11,237 bases of DNA. Origin: Actinomycetota bacterium (GTDB lineage Bacteria > Actinomycetota > Acidimicrobiia > Acidimicrobiales > Ilumatobacteraceae). The first letter of the stretch is position 1. The number at the start of each line of letters is the position of its first letter. Positions 1-6,188 of this stretch are shown here, piece by piece. A program made the position numbers and the translations under genes. Location: assembly GCA_005800965.1 (NCBI GenBank), contig SYEA01000133.1, positions 1-11,237 of the forward strand. The letters run 5' to 3'. The notes beneath the pieces are model-generated. The model was not told the DNA's origin. It saw only the letters and a program-made list of their open reading frames with translations, and searched no databases.

Positions 1-1
1 G

Positions 2-1876
2 ATCATCCAAGAACTCGAGGCAACGTTTCGCGGCGCAGGTTGGAATGTCATCAAAGTGGTGTGGGGCTCGAAGTGGGACGAGTTGCTGGCCCGCGACGTG
101 TCGGGGGTGCTGCTCAACAAGATGAACTCCACGGTCGATGGCGAGTTTCAGCGATACACCGTCGAAGACGGCAACTACATTCGAGAAAACTTCTTCGGCC
201 CCGACCCGCGCCTGCGCGAGATGGTGTCGCATCTGACCGACGTCGAATTGCAGGCGCTCCCCCGTGGCGGCCACGACTATCGCAAGGTGTATGCAGCATT
301 CAAGGCCGCGTCCGACAACCTTGGTTCGGGTCGCCCAACGGCGATCTTGGCGAAAACCGTGAAGGGCTGGACACTCGGGCCCGAAATCGAAGGCCGCAAC
401 GCCACCCACCAGATCAAAAAAATGAACGTCGAACAATTGCGTGTGTTGCGCGACCGTTTGCACCTCAACGACGAAGTCACCGACGAAATGCTCGAGGGTG
501 ACGTCGCGCCGTACTATCGACCACCAGAAGATTCGGTTGAATACCAATACTTGATTGCTCGGCGGCGGGCACTCGATGGTTTCGTGCCGCGGCGCATCGC
601 CACCGCACGCCGTCGGCTCACTCTGCCGAGCGACGACGTGTTTCGCGAGTTCGATACTGGCAGCGGCCAGCAATCTGTAAGCACCACGATGGGCTTCACA
701 CGCCTGTTGCGCAACTTGGCGCGCGATGCTGCGTTCGGTGAACGCGTCGTGCCGATCATCCCTGACGAAGCGCGCACCTTCGGCATGGATTCGCTGTTTC
801 GCGAACTCAAGATCTATGCCTCACAAGGACAAAAGTACGAACCTGTCGACCACGACTTGTTATTGACCTACGCCGAATCCACTTCCGGTCAAATTCTTGA
901 AGAGGGCATCACGGAAGCCGGCAGTCTGGCCAGTTTCATCGCTGCTGGCACGGCGTATGCCACACGCGGTATCGAAATGGTGCCGTTCTACACGTTTTAT
1001 TCAATGTTCGGTTTTCAGCGAGTGGGCGATTTGATTTGGCAAGCCGCCGATGCCCGCACCCGTGGGTTTTTGCTCGCCGCCACCGCCGGGCGCACCACGT
1101 TGATGGGCGAAGGTTTACAACATCAAGATGGTCACTCGCTCGTCTTGGCCAGCACCGTGCCACCGTGTCGCGCCTACGACCCGGCTTTTGCCTACGAGGT
1201 TGCCGCAATTGTGCGCAGCGGATTGCACGAGATGTACGGCGAAGTGCCTACCGACGTGTTTTATTACATCACGTTGTACAACGAAAATTATCCAATGCCA
1301 CCCCGCCCGGCAGTTGCCGACCTTGATGCTCAAATTATGCGTGGCTTGTACAAACTGAGCGATGCCGGGGCCGCCAAGCATCATGCCACGCTGGTGTTTT
1401 CTGGTTCGGCGCATACTGCCGTGCAGGCCGCAGGTGTGGAGTTAGCAGCACGCTGGGATGTGTCGTGCGATCTGTGGTCAGCAACCTCATACAAGACCCT
1501 GCGTGAAAACGCCCTCGACGTGGAGCGCTGGAACCGCCTGCATCCAACCGCGTCACCGCGCCAAGCCGACGTAACGCGCTTGCTCGACGATGGGGCCGGC
1601 CCGGTTGTGGCGGTAACCGACTTCATGCGCATCGTGCCCGAACAAGTGGCCCGCTTTGTGCCAAGTCGATTGTTCGTGCCGCTCGGCACCGATGGCTTCG
1701 GTCGTAGCGACACCCGCGAAGCGTTGCGCCGTCACTTTGAAGTCGATATGCCGCACATCGTGGTGGCAACTTTGCACGCACTGGCCCGCACTGGCGAGGT
1801 AAAACCCGAACTAGTGGCCGACGCGATTGCCCACTACGGTCTAAATCCAGAAAGTATCAACCCGCAGTATGCCTAA
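2..1876 (+). CDS. aceE: Pyruvate dehydrogenase E1 component, homodimeric type (5'-truncated by window edge)
   Basis: This is the thiamine-diphosphate E1 of the pyruvate dehydrogenase complex, which decarboxylates pyruvate and passes the acetyl group to the E2 lipoyl domain. The frame is open from base 2, so only the last 624 residues are present; from memory of E. coli AceE (about 887 residues) roughly the first 270, including the GDG-type ThDP diphosphate-binding motif, lie outside the window. Visible family hallmarks are FRGAGWNVIKVVWGSKWDEL at the edge, RGGHDYRKVYAAF, PIIPDEARTFGMDSLFRE, PFYTFYSMFGFQRVGDL, GRTTLMGEGLQHQDGHS, ITLYNENYPMP and, near the C-terminus, LGTDGFGRSDTREALRRHFEVD. The protein ends NPESINPQYA, very like E. 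coli AceE. The stop overlaps the next gene by 8 bases, suggesting translational coupling. No frameshift or missing key segment is visible in the part present. Confidence 0.97.
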   Translation: MIQELEATFRGAGWNVIKVVWGSKWDELLARDVSGVLLNKMNSTVDGEFQRYTVEDGNYIRENFFGPDPRLREMVSHLTDVELQALPRGGHDYRKVYAAFKAASDNLGSGRPTAILAKTVKGWTLGPEIEGRNATHQIKKMNVEQLRVLRDRLHLNDEVTDEMLEGDVAPYYRPPEDSVEYQYLIARRRALDGFVPRRIATARRRLTLPSDDVFREFDTGSGQQSVSTTMGFTRLLRNLARDAAFGERVVPIIPDEARTFGMDSLFRELKIYASQGQKYEPVDHDLLLTYAESTSGQILEEGITEAGSLASFIAAGTAYATRGIEMVPFYTFYSMFGFQRVGDLIWQAADARTRGFLLAATAGRTTLMGEGLQHQDGHSLVLASTVPPCRAYDPAFAYEVAAIVRSGLHEMYGEVPTDVFYYITLYNENYPMPPRPAVADLDAQIMRGLYKLSDAGAAKHHATLVFSGSAHTAVQAAGVELAARWDVSCDLWSATSYKTLRENALDVERWNRLHPTASPRQADVTRLLDDGAGPVVAVTDFMRIVPEQVARFVPSRLFVPLGTDGFGRSDTREALRRHFEVDMPHIVVATLHALARTGEVKPELVADAIAHYGLNPESINPQYA

Positions 1877-2474
1877 ACGAAGCTCCAGCGACCTCTACGT
1901 CACGGGCATTGTCAAGGCCGACCGGTTGCTACAGCGTGACGGCACGGCACTACTCATCGGCATGCTGCTTGATCAGCAAGTGCCGATGGAATGGGCATTC
2001 ACTGGCCCACACACGTTGACCGAACGCTTCGGCCATCTCGACCCCCGCAAGTTTGCAGCGATGGATGTTGAGCGATTTGTTACGCGCTGCTGTGAAAAGC
2101 CTGCGATTCACCGCTTTCCGGCGTCGATGGCACGACGCATTCACGAATTAAGTGGCATCATCGCCGAACAGTACGCCAACAAGGGCGCCAACATCTGGAA
2201 AGACGTCGACGACGCCAGCGAGCTGTATGCCCGCCTGCGAAAACTACCCGGCTTCGGTGATGAAAAAGCAAGAATCTTCATCGCCCTCCTGGCGAAACGC
2301 TTTGGCATCGCCCCCGAAGGTTGGCAGAAAGCGGCTAAGCCGTTTGGCGACCATCGCATGCGCACGGTTGCCGACATTGATTCGCTTGAAGCCTTGCTCA
2401 AGGTGCGCCGCTTCAAACAACTTGAAAAGGCTCGTGATCGCGACAAGCAAAGTCGACCGCTAAAAAAGCGTTAG
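1869..2474 (+). CDS. Small HhH-GPD family protein (uncharacterised DNA-glycosylase-like)
   Basis: This 201-residue protein resembles the small actinobacterial HhH-GPD family (TIGR03252-like, from memory). The N-terminal half carries the helical core with LLIGMLLDQQVPMEWAFTG (about residues 28-46). The helix-hairpin-helix is LPGFGDEKA at residues 126-134, then PEGWQKAAKPFGDHRMRTVADI, and a Lys/Arg-rich tail. In Nth/MutY-type enzymes the hairpin is followed by a catalytic Lys and/or a VDTHV-like Asp. Here the Lys is shifted by one (E132-K133) and no VDTHV-like Asp is found at the expected distance; the next Asp is D161. DNA binding is plausible, but glycosylase activity is not shown. The ATG lies inside the aceE stop region (8-base overlap) and galE follows after 4 bases, so it is probably cotranscribed with both. 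Confidence 0.88.
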   Translation: MPKRSSSDLYVTGIVKADRLLQRDGTALLIGMLLDQQVPMEWAFTGPHTLTERFGHLDPRKFAAMDVERFVTRCCEKPAIHRFPASMARRIHELSGIIAEQYANKGANIWKDVDDASELYARLRKLPGFGDEKARIFIALLAKRFGIAPEGWQKAAKPFGDHRMRTVADIDSLEALLKVRRFKQLEKARDRDKQSRPLKKR

Positions 2475-2478
2475 CCGT

Positions 2479-3459
2479 ATGACCATTCTCATCACTGGCG
2501 GTGCTGGCTACATCGGCTCGCACACTGCCCGCCTACTCACCGAGCTAGGGCGCGATGTGGTGGTGCTCGACACGCTCGAACGCGGCTACCGAGATGCACT
2601 CAATGACATCGACCTCGTGGTGGGCGATATTGCTGATCAACGCACAGTGGGCAAAGTATGTCGCAAATATCGCGTGGAGAGCGTCATTCACTTTGCGGCC
2701 TACAAAGCAGTCGGTGAATCCATGACTGAGCCGCTGCGCTACTACCAAAACAATGTGGCGGCCTCCATCAGACTGGTGGAGTCACTGCTTGAAAACGAAG
2801 TAACGCGCATCGTGTTTTCTTCATCGGCCGCGGTGTACGGCACGCCCGACACCGCCCCTGTCAACGAAGATGCACCTGTGCGACCCGAAAGTGTTTACGC
2901 CCAAACCAAAGCCGATGTCGAACGCTTTCTTAGCGCGAGTGATGCTGCGGGTCTGAAGTCGGTCTGTCTGCGTTATTTCAACGCAGCCGGCGCCCACGAG
3001 TCTGGCGACATGGGCGAAGACTGGTCGGCCACCGAGAACCTGGTTCCGGTCGTCATGAAGGTGTTGTTCGGTGCCCAAGAATCGCTACAGGTGTTTGGCG
3101 ATGACTACCCCACTGCGGATGGCAGTTGCGTGCGCGACTATGTGCACGTCTCAGATCTCGCCGATGCCCACGTGAAAGCACTCGACTATCTGTCTTCTGG
3201 CGGCAAGTCGCTGATCTGCAACGTAGGCACCGGGCAGGGAACTTCTGTCAAACAACTCATTGCGATGACCGAATCAGTTACGGGTCGTGCGCTGCCACAC
3301 CACATCAGCGGCCGTCGAGCCGGCGACCCCGCTGCGGTATTTGCCGACCCCACGCTGATGCGCGCGATTTTGGGTTGGCGAGCCACGCGAGATTTGCGCG
3401 AAATTATCTCCAGCGCGTATCGCTGGCACGAGCGTCACCCCGACGGGTACGACCGGTAA
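2479..3459 (+). CDS. galE: UDP-glucose 4-epimerase
   Basis: GalE interconverts UDP-glucose and UDP-galactose (or the N-acetyl forms) in the cytoplasm using tightly bound NAD+. It is an extended short-chain dehydrogenase of 326 residues, close to the usual 330-340. The NAD-binding glycine motif GGAGYIG is at residues 7-13, followed by the adenosine-binding acidic region VVLDTLERGY. FSSSAAVYG places the catalytic Ser near residue 116, and the YxxxK pair is Y140/K144 in SVYAQTK. FNAAGAHESGDMGE and SCVRDYVHVSDLADAH match the substrate-binding loops of GalE. The ATG is 4 bases after the preceding stop with no strong Shine-Dalgarno, so coupling to the aceE-HhH run is likely. The product would feed galactose-containing envelope glycans, but no glycan gene is directly adjacent in this transcript. 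Related SDR epimerases for other sugars cannot be fully excluded. Confidence 0.95.
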   Translation: MTILITGGAGYIGSHTARLLTELGRDVVVLDTLERGYRDALNDIDLVVGDIADQRTVGKVCRKYRVESVIHFAAYKAVGESMTEPLRYYQNNVAASIRLVESLLENEVTRIVFSSSAAVYGTPDTAPVNEDAPVRPESVYAQTKADVERFLSASDAAGLKSVCLRYFNAAGAHESGDMGEDWSATENLVPVVMKVLFGAQESLQVFGDDYPTADGSCVRDYVHVSDLADAHVKALDYLSSGGKSLICNVGTGQGTSVKQLIAMTESVTGRALPHHISGRRAGDPAAVFADPTLMRAILGWRATRDLREIISSAYRWHERHPDGYDR

Positions 3460-3477
3460 TCACGCAGCACTCAACGA

Positions 3478-4221
3478 TTAACGCTGGCGGTCGAGCCAGC
3501 CAATCAACATTGCAATCGCCCGTGGGTCGTGACGCAACCGATGCCCACCACCAGGAATGATGTGCAACTCAGCACTGCCGTGCGCTTCGGCAATGGAACG
3601 CGAATCGCTCTCGGGCACCAACTCGTCTTCGTCACCGTGCATGAGCAGCAATGGTCGCGGCGCCAGACGGCGAGCCGAATCAACTGGTCGAAAGCGTCGC
3701 AGTTCGCGACTCCACTCGTCGAAGTTCGGTGGAAACGACGGGGTGCGCACGGCGCCAATCTCTCGTGTGTGTTCGAGAAATCGCCGTGGTTGATCGGCCC
3801 AGTCGTCGAAGTCGGCGCGTGGCCCGAGCAAAGCGCATCCACCCACACGCGGGTCGTCGGCCGCTACGCACAAACCGAGTGACGCACCCGTGTTGGTGCC
3901 CAGCATCCACACTTGCGTCGGTTCAGTCTCAGCCACGAGGTGATCAATCGCAGCACGCAAATCTTCGATCCAACCTTGCAGCGAAAAGTCGCCTTCACTG
4001 AGACCACATCCACGAAAAGTAAACGTCATGCCCGCCCAACCCAATTCGTTGGCGATGCGGTCGATGAGTTCGGGAAACGAACTCGCCGAGTGCCGCGCAT
4101 CCTGCGGGCCGATCGGAAACCCGTGACACAACAACACTGCGGGCCGTGCCCCGCTACGCGCCGAACCCGCAGTCAGATAACGCTGGAGACGCCAAGCACC
4201 GCTCGCAAACGAGCCGTTCAC
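3478..4221 (-). CDS. Alpha/beta hydrolase with Asn at the nucleophile position
   Basis: A 247-residue cytoplasmic alpha/beta-hydrolase-fold protein (COG2945-like by sequence feel). LLCHGFPIGP forms the oxyanion region, TFTFRGCGLSEGDFSLQGW is the typical segment after beta-strand 4, the acid loop is HGDEDELVP (D199 likely acid), and GGGH227 supplies the His. At the elbow, where GxSxG is expected after the strand VWML, the sequence reads G-T-N110-T-G, so the usual Ser is Asn; one helical turn later GAS114LG also matches GxSxG in an unusual place. I chose the GTG at 4221 because it overlaps the upstream gene's TGA as GTGA. The longer ATG form (from 4281) adds a low-complexity, Arg-rich extension lying inside that gene. 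It converges on galE across an 18-base gap with no visible terminator. It may be a non-catalytic fold member. Confidence 0.88.
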   Translation of the reverse strand: MNGSFASGAWRLQRYLTAGSARSGARPAVLLCHGFPIGPQDARHSASSFPELIDRIANELGWAGMTFTFRGCGLSEGDFSLQGWIEDLRAAIDHLVAETEPTQVWMLGTNTGASLGLCVAADDPRVGGCALLGPRADFDDWADQPRRFLEHTREIGAVRTPSFPPNFDEWSRELRRFRPVDSARRLAPRPLLLMHGDEDELVPESDSRSIAEAHGSAELHIIPGGGHRLRHDPRAIAMLIGWLDRQR

Positions 4222-4409
4222 GCGCGAGCGAGCCGATAACCGCGGTTTCGGGCTTCGGGCAGCGTGTCGGGGCCGAAGCAAAGACCAGAGTTCGTGTTCA
4301 CGATGTCGTCAATGATGGCGGGGTCAGTCCACGTATCTAGGTCATACACCAGTTGGGTGCGCTTATCGCCCAGAAAACGGGTGTGTTCAAAACGTCCAGG
4401 GCGTTCCAC
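4218..4409 (-). CDS. Unrecognised 63-residue protein coupled to the hydrolase
   Basis: I do not recognise this family. The protein is 63 residues, soluble, with no signal peptide or membrane segment. It begins with a basic stretch containing FEHTRFLGDKRTQLVYDL, has an acidic middle (DLDTWTDPAIIDDIV), one cysteine (C44 in GLCFGPDTL) and a basic end EARNRGYRLARA. Evidence that it is real: its TGA forms a GTGA overlap with the hydrolase start, its GTG start sits exactly 6 bases after a TAGATT -10 box, and the composition looks like a folded protein rather than antisense noise. It would be the first gene of a two-gene leaderless transcript, so its role is probably connected to the hydrolase, but no function can be assigned. 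Confidence 0.72.
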   Translation of the reverse strand: MERPGRFEHTRFLGDKRTQLVYDLDTWTDPAIIDDIVNTNSGLCFGPDTLPEARNRGYRLARA

Positions 4410-4415
4410 GTCACA

Positions 4416-4421
4416 AATCTA
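4416..4421 (-). promoter_or_regulatory. Candidate leaderless -10 box for the 63-residue protein gene
   Basis: On the minus strand TAGATT (TANNNT consensus) ends 6 bases before the GTG at 4409, the spacing expected if transcription starts at the first base of the start codon. No Shine-Dalgarno is present. A good -35 hexamer is not evident; it would lie inside the divergent oxidoreductase gene. Confidence 0.5.
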
Positions 4422-4424
4422 ACC

Positions 4425-4430
4425 TAGGGT
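4425..4430 (+). promoter_or_regulatory. Candidate leaderless -10 box for the thiol oxidoreductase gene
   Basis: TAGGGT (TANNNT) ends 6 bases before the ATG at 4437, again without a Shine-Dalgarno, which fits leaderless transcription. It is only 3 bases from the opposing -10 box, and the two flank a CCTAGG palindrome (4423-4428). No convincing -35 is seen upstream. Confidence 0.5.
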
Positions 4431-4436
4431 TCGGGT

Positions 4437-5105
4437 ATGGCGACAGTGGATTTCTATTTCGACACCATGTGCCCATACGCGCACCAAACCTCGTTATGGA
4501 TCCGCGAAGTACAACGGCTGACCGATCTGCAGGTGAATTGGAAGTTCTTCAGCCTGGAGGTCATCAACCACGTGGACGGCAAGAAGTTTCCGTGGGAGCG
4601 CGAGCTGGCCTTCGGCTGGACACCGCTGCGCGTCGCTGCCTGGTTGCGCCGCCAGAGCAACGACCTTTGCGGTGCCTGGTATCTGGCCAGTGCACATGCC
4701 CTGCACATCGAAGGTCGCCGCCCCTACGAAGTCGAGACTGCCAACGAACTGTTGGCGTCAATCGGTGCGCCAAGTGAAACATGGCAAGCGGCCCTCGCCG
4801 ACCCCACCACTCATGACGATGTGCGACGCGACCACGAGCATGCGGTGAGTGCACTCGGCGGTTTCGGTGTGCCGATCATCGTGCCGCAAACAGGTCGGGC
4901 TATCTTCGGCCCCGTCATCGTGCCCGCACCCAGCGGTGACGATGCACTACGACTGTGGGACATCGTGCATGGCGCATCACAGTTCCCACATTTTTATGAA
5001 TTGAAGGTGCCCAAGACGGCTGACGACCTCACCCATATCGGCAACGCGTTCACCCCGTATCTGCGCACGCGTGAGTGGAACACCGTGCAGAACCCAGCGT
5101 TATGA
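4437..5105 (+). CDS. DsbA-fold thiol oxidoreductase, Rv2466c-like (mycothiol-linked family)
   Basis: A 222-residue cytoplasmic thioredoxin-fold protein with a helical insertion, resembling the DsbA-like/mycothiol-dependent nitroreductase Rv2466c family and, more distantly, 2-hydroxychromene-2-carboxylate isomerase. The first strand VDFYFDT leads into the active site C12-P-Y-A, and the cis-proline loop is GFGVP146IIV. The family's CxxC lacks its second cysteine here, so a monothiol mechanism that uses an external thiol such as mycothiol is inferred. There is no signal peptide. The ATG at 4437 is supported by the -10 box 6 bases upstream and by the family N-terminus. Its stop overlaps the next gene's start as ATGA, and that gene belongs to a mycothiol-dependent family, which strengthens the thiol link. 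The substrate is unknown. Confidence 0.85.
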   Translation: MATVDFYFDTMCPYAHQTSLWIREVQRLTDLQVNWKFFSLEVINHVDGKKFPWERELAFGWTPLRVAAWLRRQSNDLCGAWYLASAHALHIEGRRPYEVETANELLASIGAPSETWQAALADPTTHDDVRRDHEHAVSALGGFGVPIIVPQTGRAIFGPVIVPAPSGDDALRLWDIVHGASQFPHFYELKVPKTADDLTHIGNAFTPYLRTREWNTVQNPAL

Positions 5106-5920
5106 CCCGGCCTACCGCACTCATTGATCTATTGCAGGACGTGTGGGCTTCACTCGATTCGTTGCTTGTCACACTCGATGAAAGTCAGTGGAAGACGATG
5201 ACCGAGTGCCCCGGCTGGACCGTGCAAGACACCGTCGTGCATTTGCTGTCGTCTGAACGTGGTCTGCACGGTGAACCACCCACCACCCACCGCGCCACGA
5301 ATTTGACGCACGTGAAGAACCCAATCGGTGAATTCAACGAGCACGAAATTGACGCGCGACGCAGCCGCACTGGTGCCGAAGTGTTTGCCGAGTGGCAAGC
5401 CATTCAGACCAAGCGACGAGACACATTCGCCACCGCAGGTGATGAATATTTCGCCCGCGAAATGATGACGCCGACCGGCCCCGGCACATTCGCCGATTTT
5501 TTGCACATTCGCGTGATGGACGCCTGGGTGCATGAGCAAGACATTCGTCGTGTGTTACGCCAACCTGGCAACGAAGGTGGGCCCGCAGCCCTACACAGCA
5601 TCGGCCGTTTTGCTCGCTCGCTACCCATGGTGGTGGGCAAACGGGCCGCAGCACCAGATGGCAGCACGGTGCGTATCCACATCACCGGGCCAGTCGTGCG
5701 CACGTTTCACATCGCCACCAACGCTGGCAAGGCTGCTCATGTTGACAGTGATGTAGCCGCAGCGACCAGCCCGATTTGCACCATCACCCTTGATAGCAAC
5801 ACCTACGTTGCGCTGTGCTGTGGACGACAGTTTTTTGCATCAGGTGACCCGCGCGTCAATATTGCGGGTGATGTTGCACTTGGCGAACGTGTCATGGCCG
5901 GCTTCAACGTGATGATCTAG
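5102..5920 (+). CDS. Maleylpyruvate isomerase-family protein, mycothiol-dependent type (DinB-like fold)
   Basis: A 272-residue protein of the MDMPI family (TIGR03083-like). The N-terminal four-helix DinB-like domain (about residues 1-160) has the usual WTVQDTVVHLLSSERGL and VMDAWVHEQDIRRVL segments. By comparison with the C. glutamicum enzyme, which uses His-Glu-His to bind metal, the likely ligands are H47, D140 and H144, with Asp replacing Glu. The C-terminal domain (about 180-272) looks SCP2-like and ends in GEFINI-type loops such as FASGDPRVNIAGDVALGERV. I chose the ATG at 5102, which overlaps the upstream stop as ATGA, over the in-frame ATG at 5075 inside the upstream gene. Members of this broad family perform varied mycothiol S-transfer or isomerisation reactions, so true maleylpyruvate isomerase activity is not implied. 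It is translationally coupled to the oxidoreductase. Confidence 0.86.
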   Translation: MTRPTALIDLLQDVWASLDSLLVTLDESQWKTMTECPGWTVQDTVVHLLSSERGLHGEPPTTHRATNLTHVKNPIGEFNEHEIDARRSRTGAEVFAEWQAIQTKRRDTFATAGDEYFAREMMTPTGPGTFADFLHIRVMDAWVHEQDIRRVLRQPGNEGGPAALHSIGRFARSLPMVVGKRAAAPDGSTVRIHITGPVVRTFHIATNAGKAAHVDSDVAAATSPICTITLDSNTYVALCCGRQFFASGDPRVNIAGDVALGERVMAGFNVMI

Positions 5921-5921
5921 C

Positions 5922-5925
5922 GGAG
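5922..5925 (+). promoter_or_regulatory. Shine-Dalgarno for the 85-residue protein
   Basis: GGAG, 5 bases before the GTG at 5931, is one of the few clear ribosome-binding sites in this window. It decides the GTG start and indicates that the 85-residue frame is translated in its own right. Confidence 0.6.
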
Positions 5926-5930
5926 TCTTA

Positions 5931-6188
5931 GTGATTTCACCGCGTGACGATCACGAAGTGCAGCGCCTACTTGCGCAGTGGAAGCAGATTGACGACGAAG
6001 CCGGACGGGCTGCGACTGCTCGCCGGCACCACGTTTTGCAGGCCACTGGTCGGCCCGTAGATGAATACGCGTTTCGCGAAAAACCCAACGACTGGGTGCA
6101 CCGCGATTGGATGCGGCCAATTCGATTCGTGTACCGCAACATTCCTCAGGGCGTGCGGCTCCAAATCAAAAAGCGCTTGGTCAAGTAG
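5931..6188 (+). CDS. 85-residue protein, possibly the detached N-terminus of the following glycosyltransferase
   Basis: The first ~55 residues are hydrophilic and helical (DDHEVQRLLAQWKQIDDEAG). The last ~25 residues, MRPIRFVYRNIPQGVRLQIK and a basic end, resemble the short 'YRxxPxxxR' basic linker that often precedes GT-A domains in multidomain surface-polysaccharide glycosyltransferases; that resemblance is from memory. It has a good Shine-Dalgarno 5 bases before its GTG and starts 10 bases after the MDMPI-family stop. It ends in TAG at 6186-6188, directly followed by the glycosyltransferase ATG in the same reading frame, so without that one stop the two would form a single protein of about 594 residues. 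It could be a natural split gene, a nonsense mutation or a base error. No independent function is recognised. Confidence 0.7.
   Translation: MISPRDDHEVQRLLAQWKQIDDEAGRAATARRHHVLQATGRPVDEYAFREKPNDWVHRDWMRPIRFVYRNIPQGVRLQIKKRLVK

Noticed and set aside
4222..4281. Longer ATG start for the alpha/beta hydrolase
   Set aside because: It adds about 20 low-complexity basic residues that overlap the 63-residue gene; the GTG at 4221 forms a 4-base stop/start overlap instead.
5075..5101. Earlier ATG for the MDMPI-family gene
   Set aside because: It lies inside the oxidoreductase gene; ATG at 5102 gives the ATGA overlap and the expected N-terminus.
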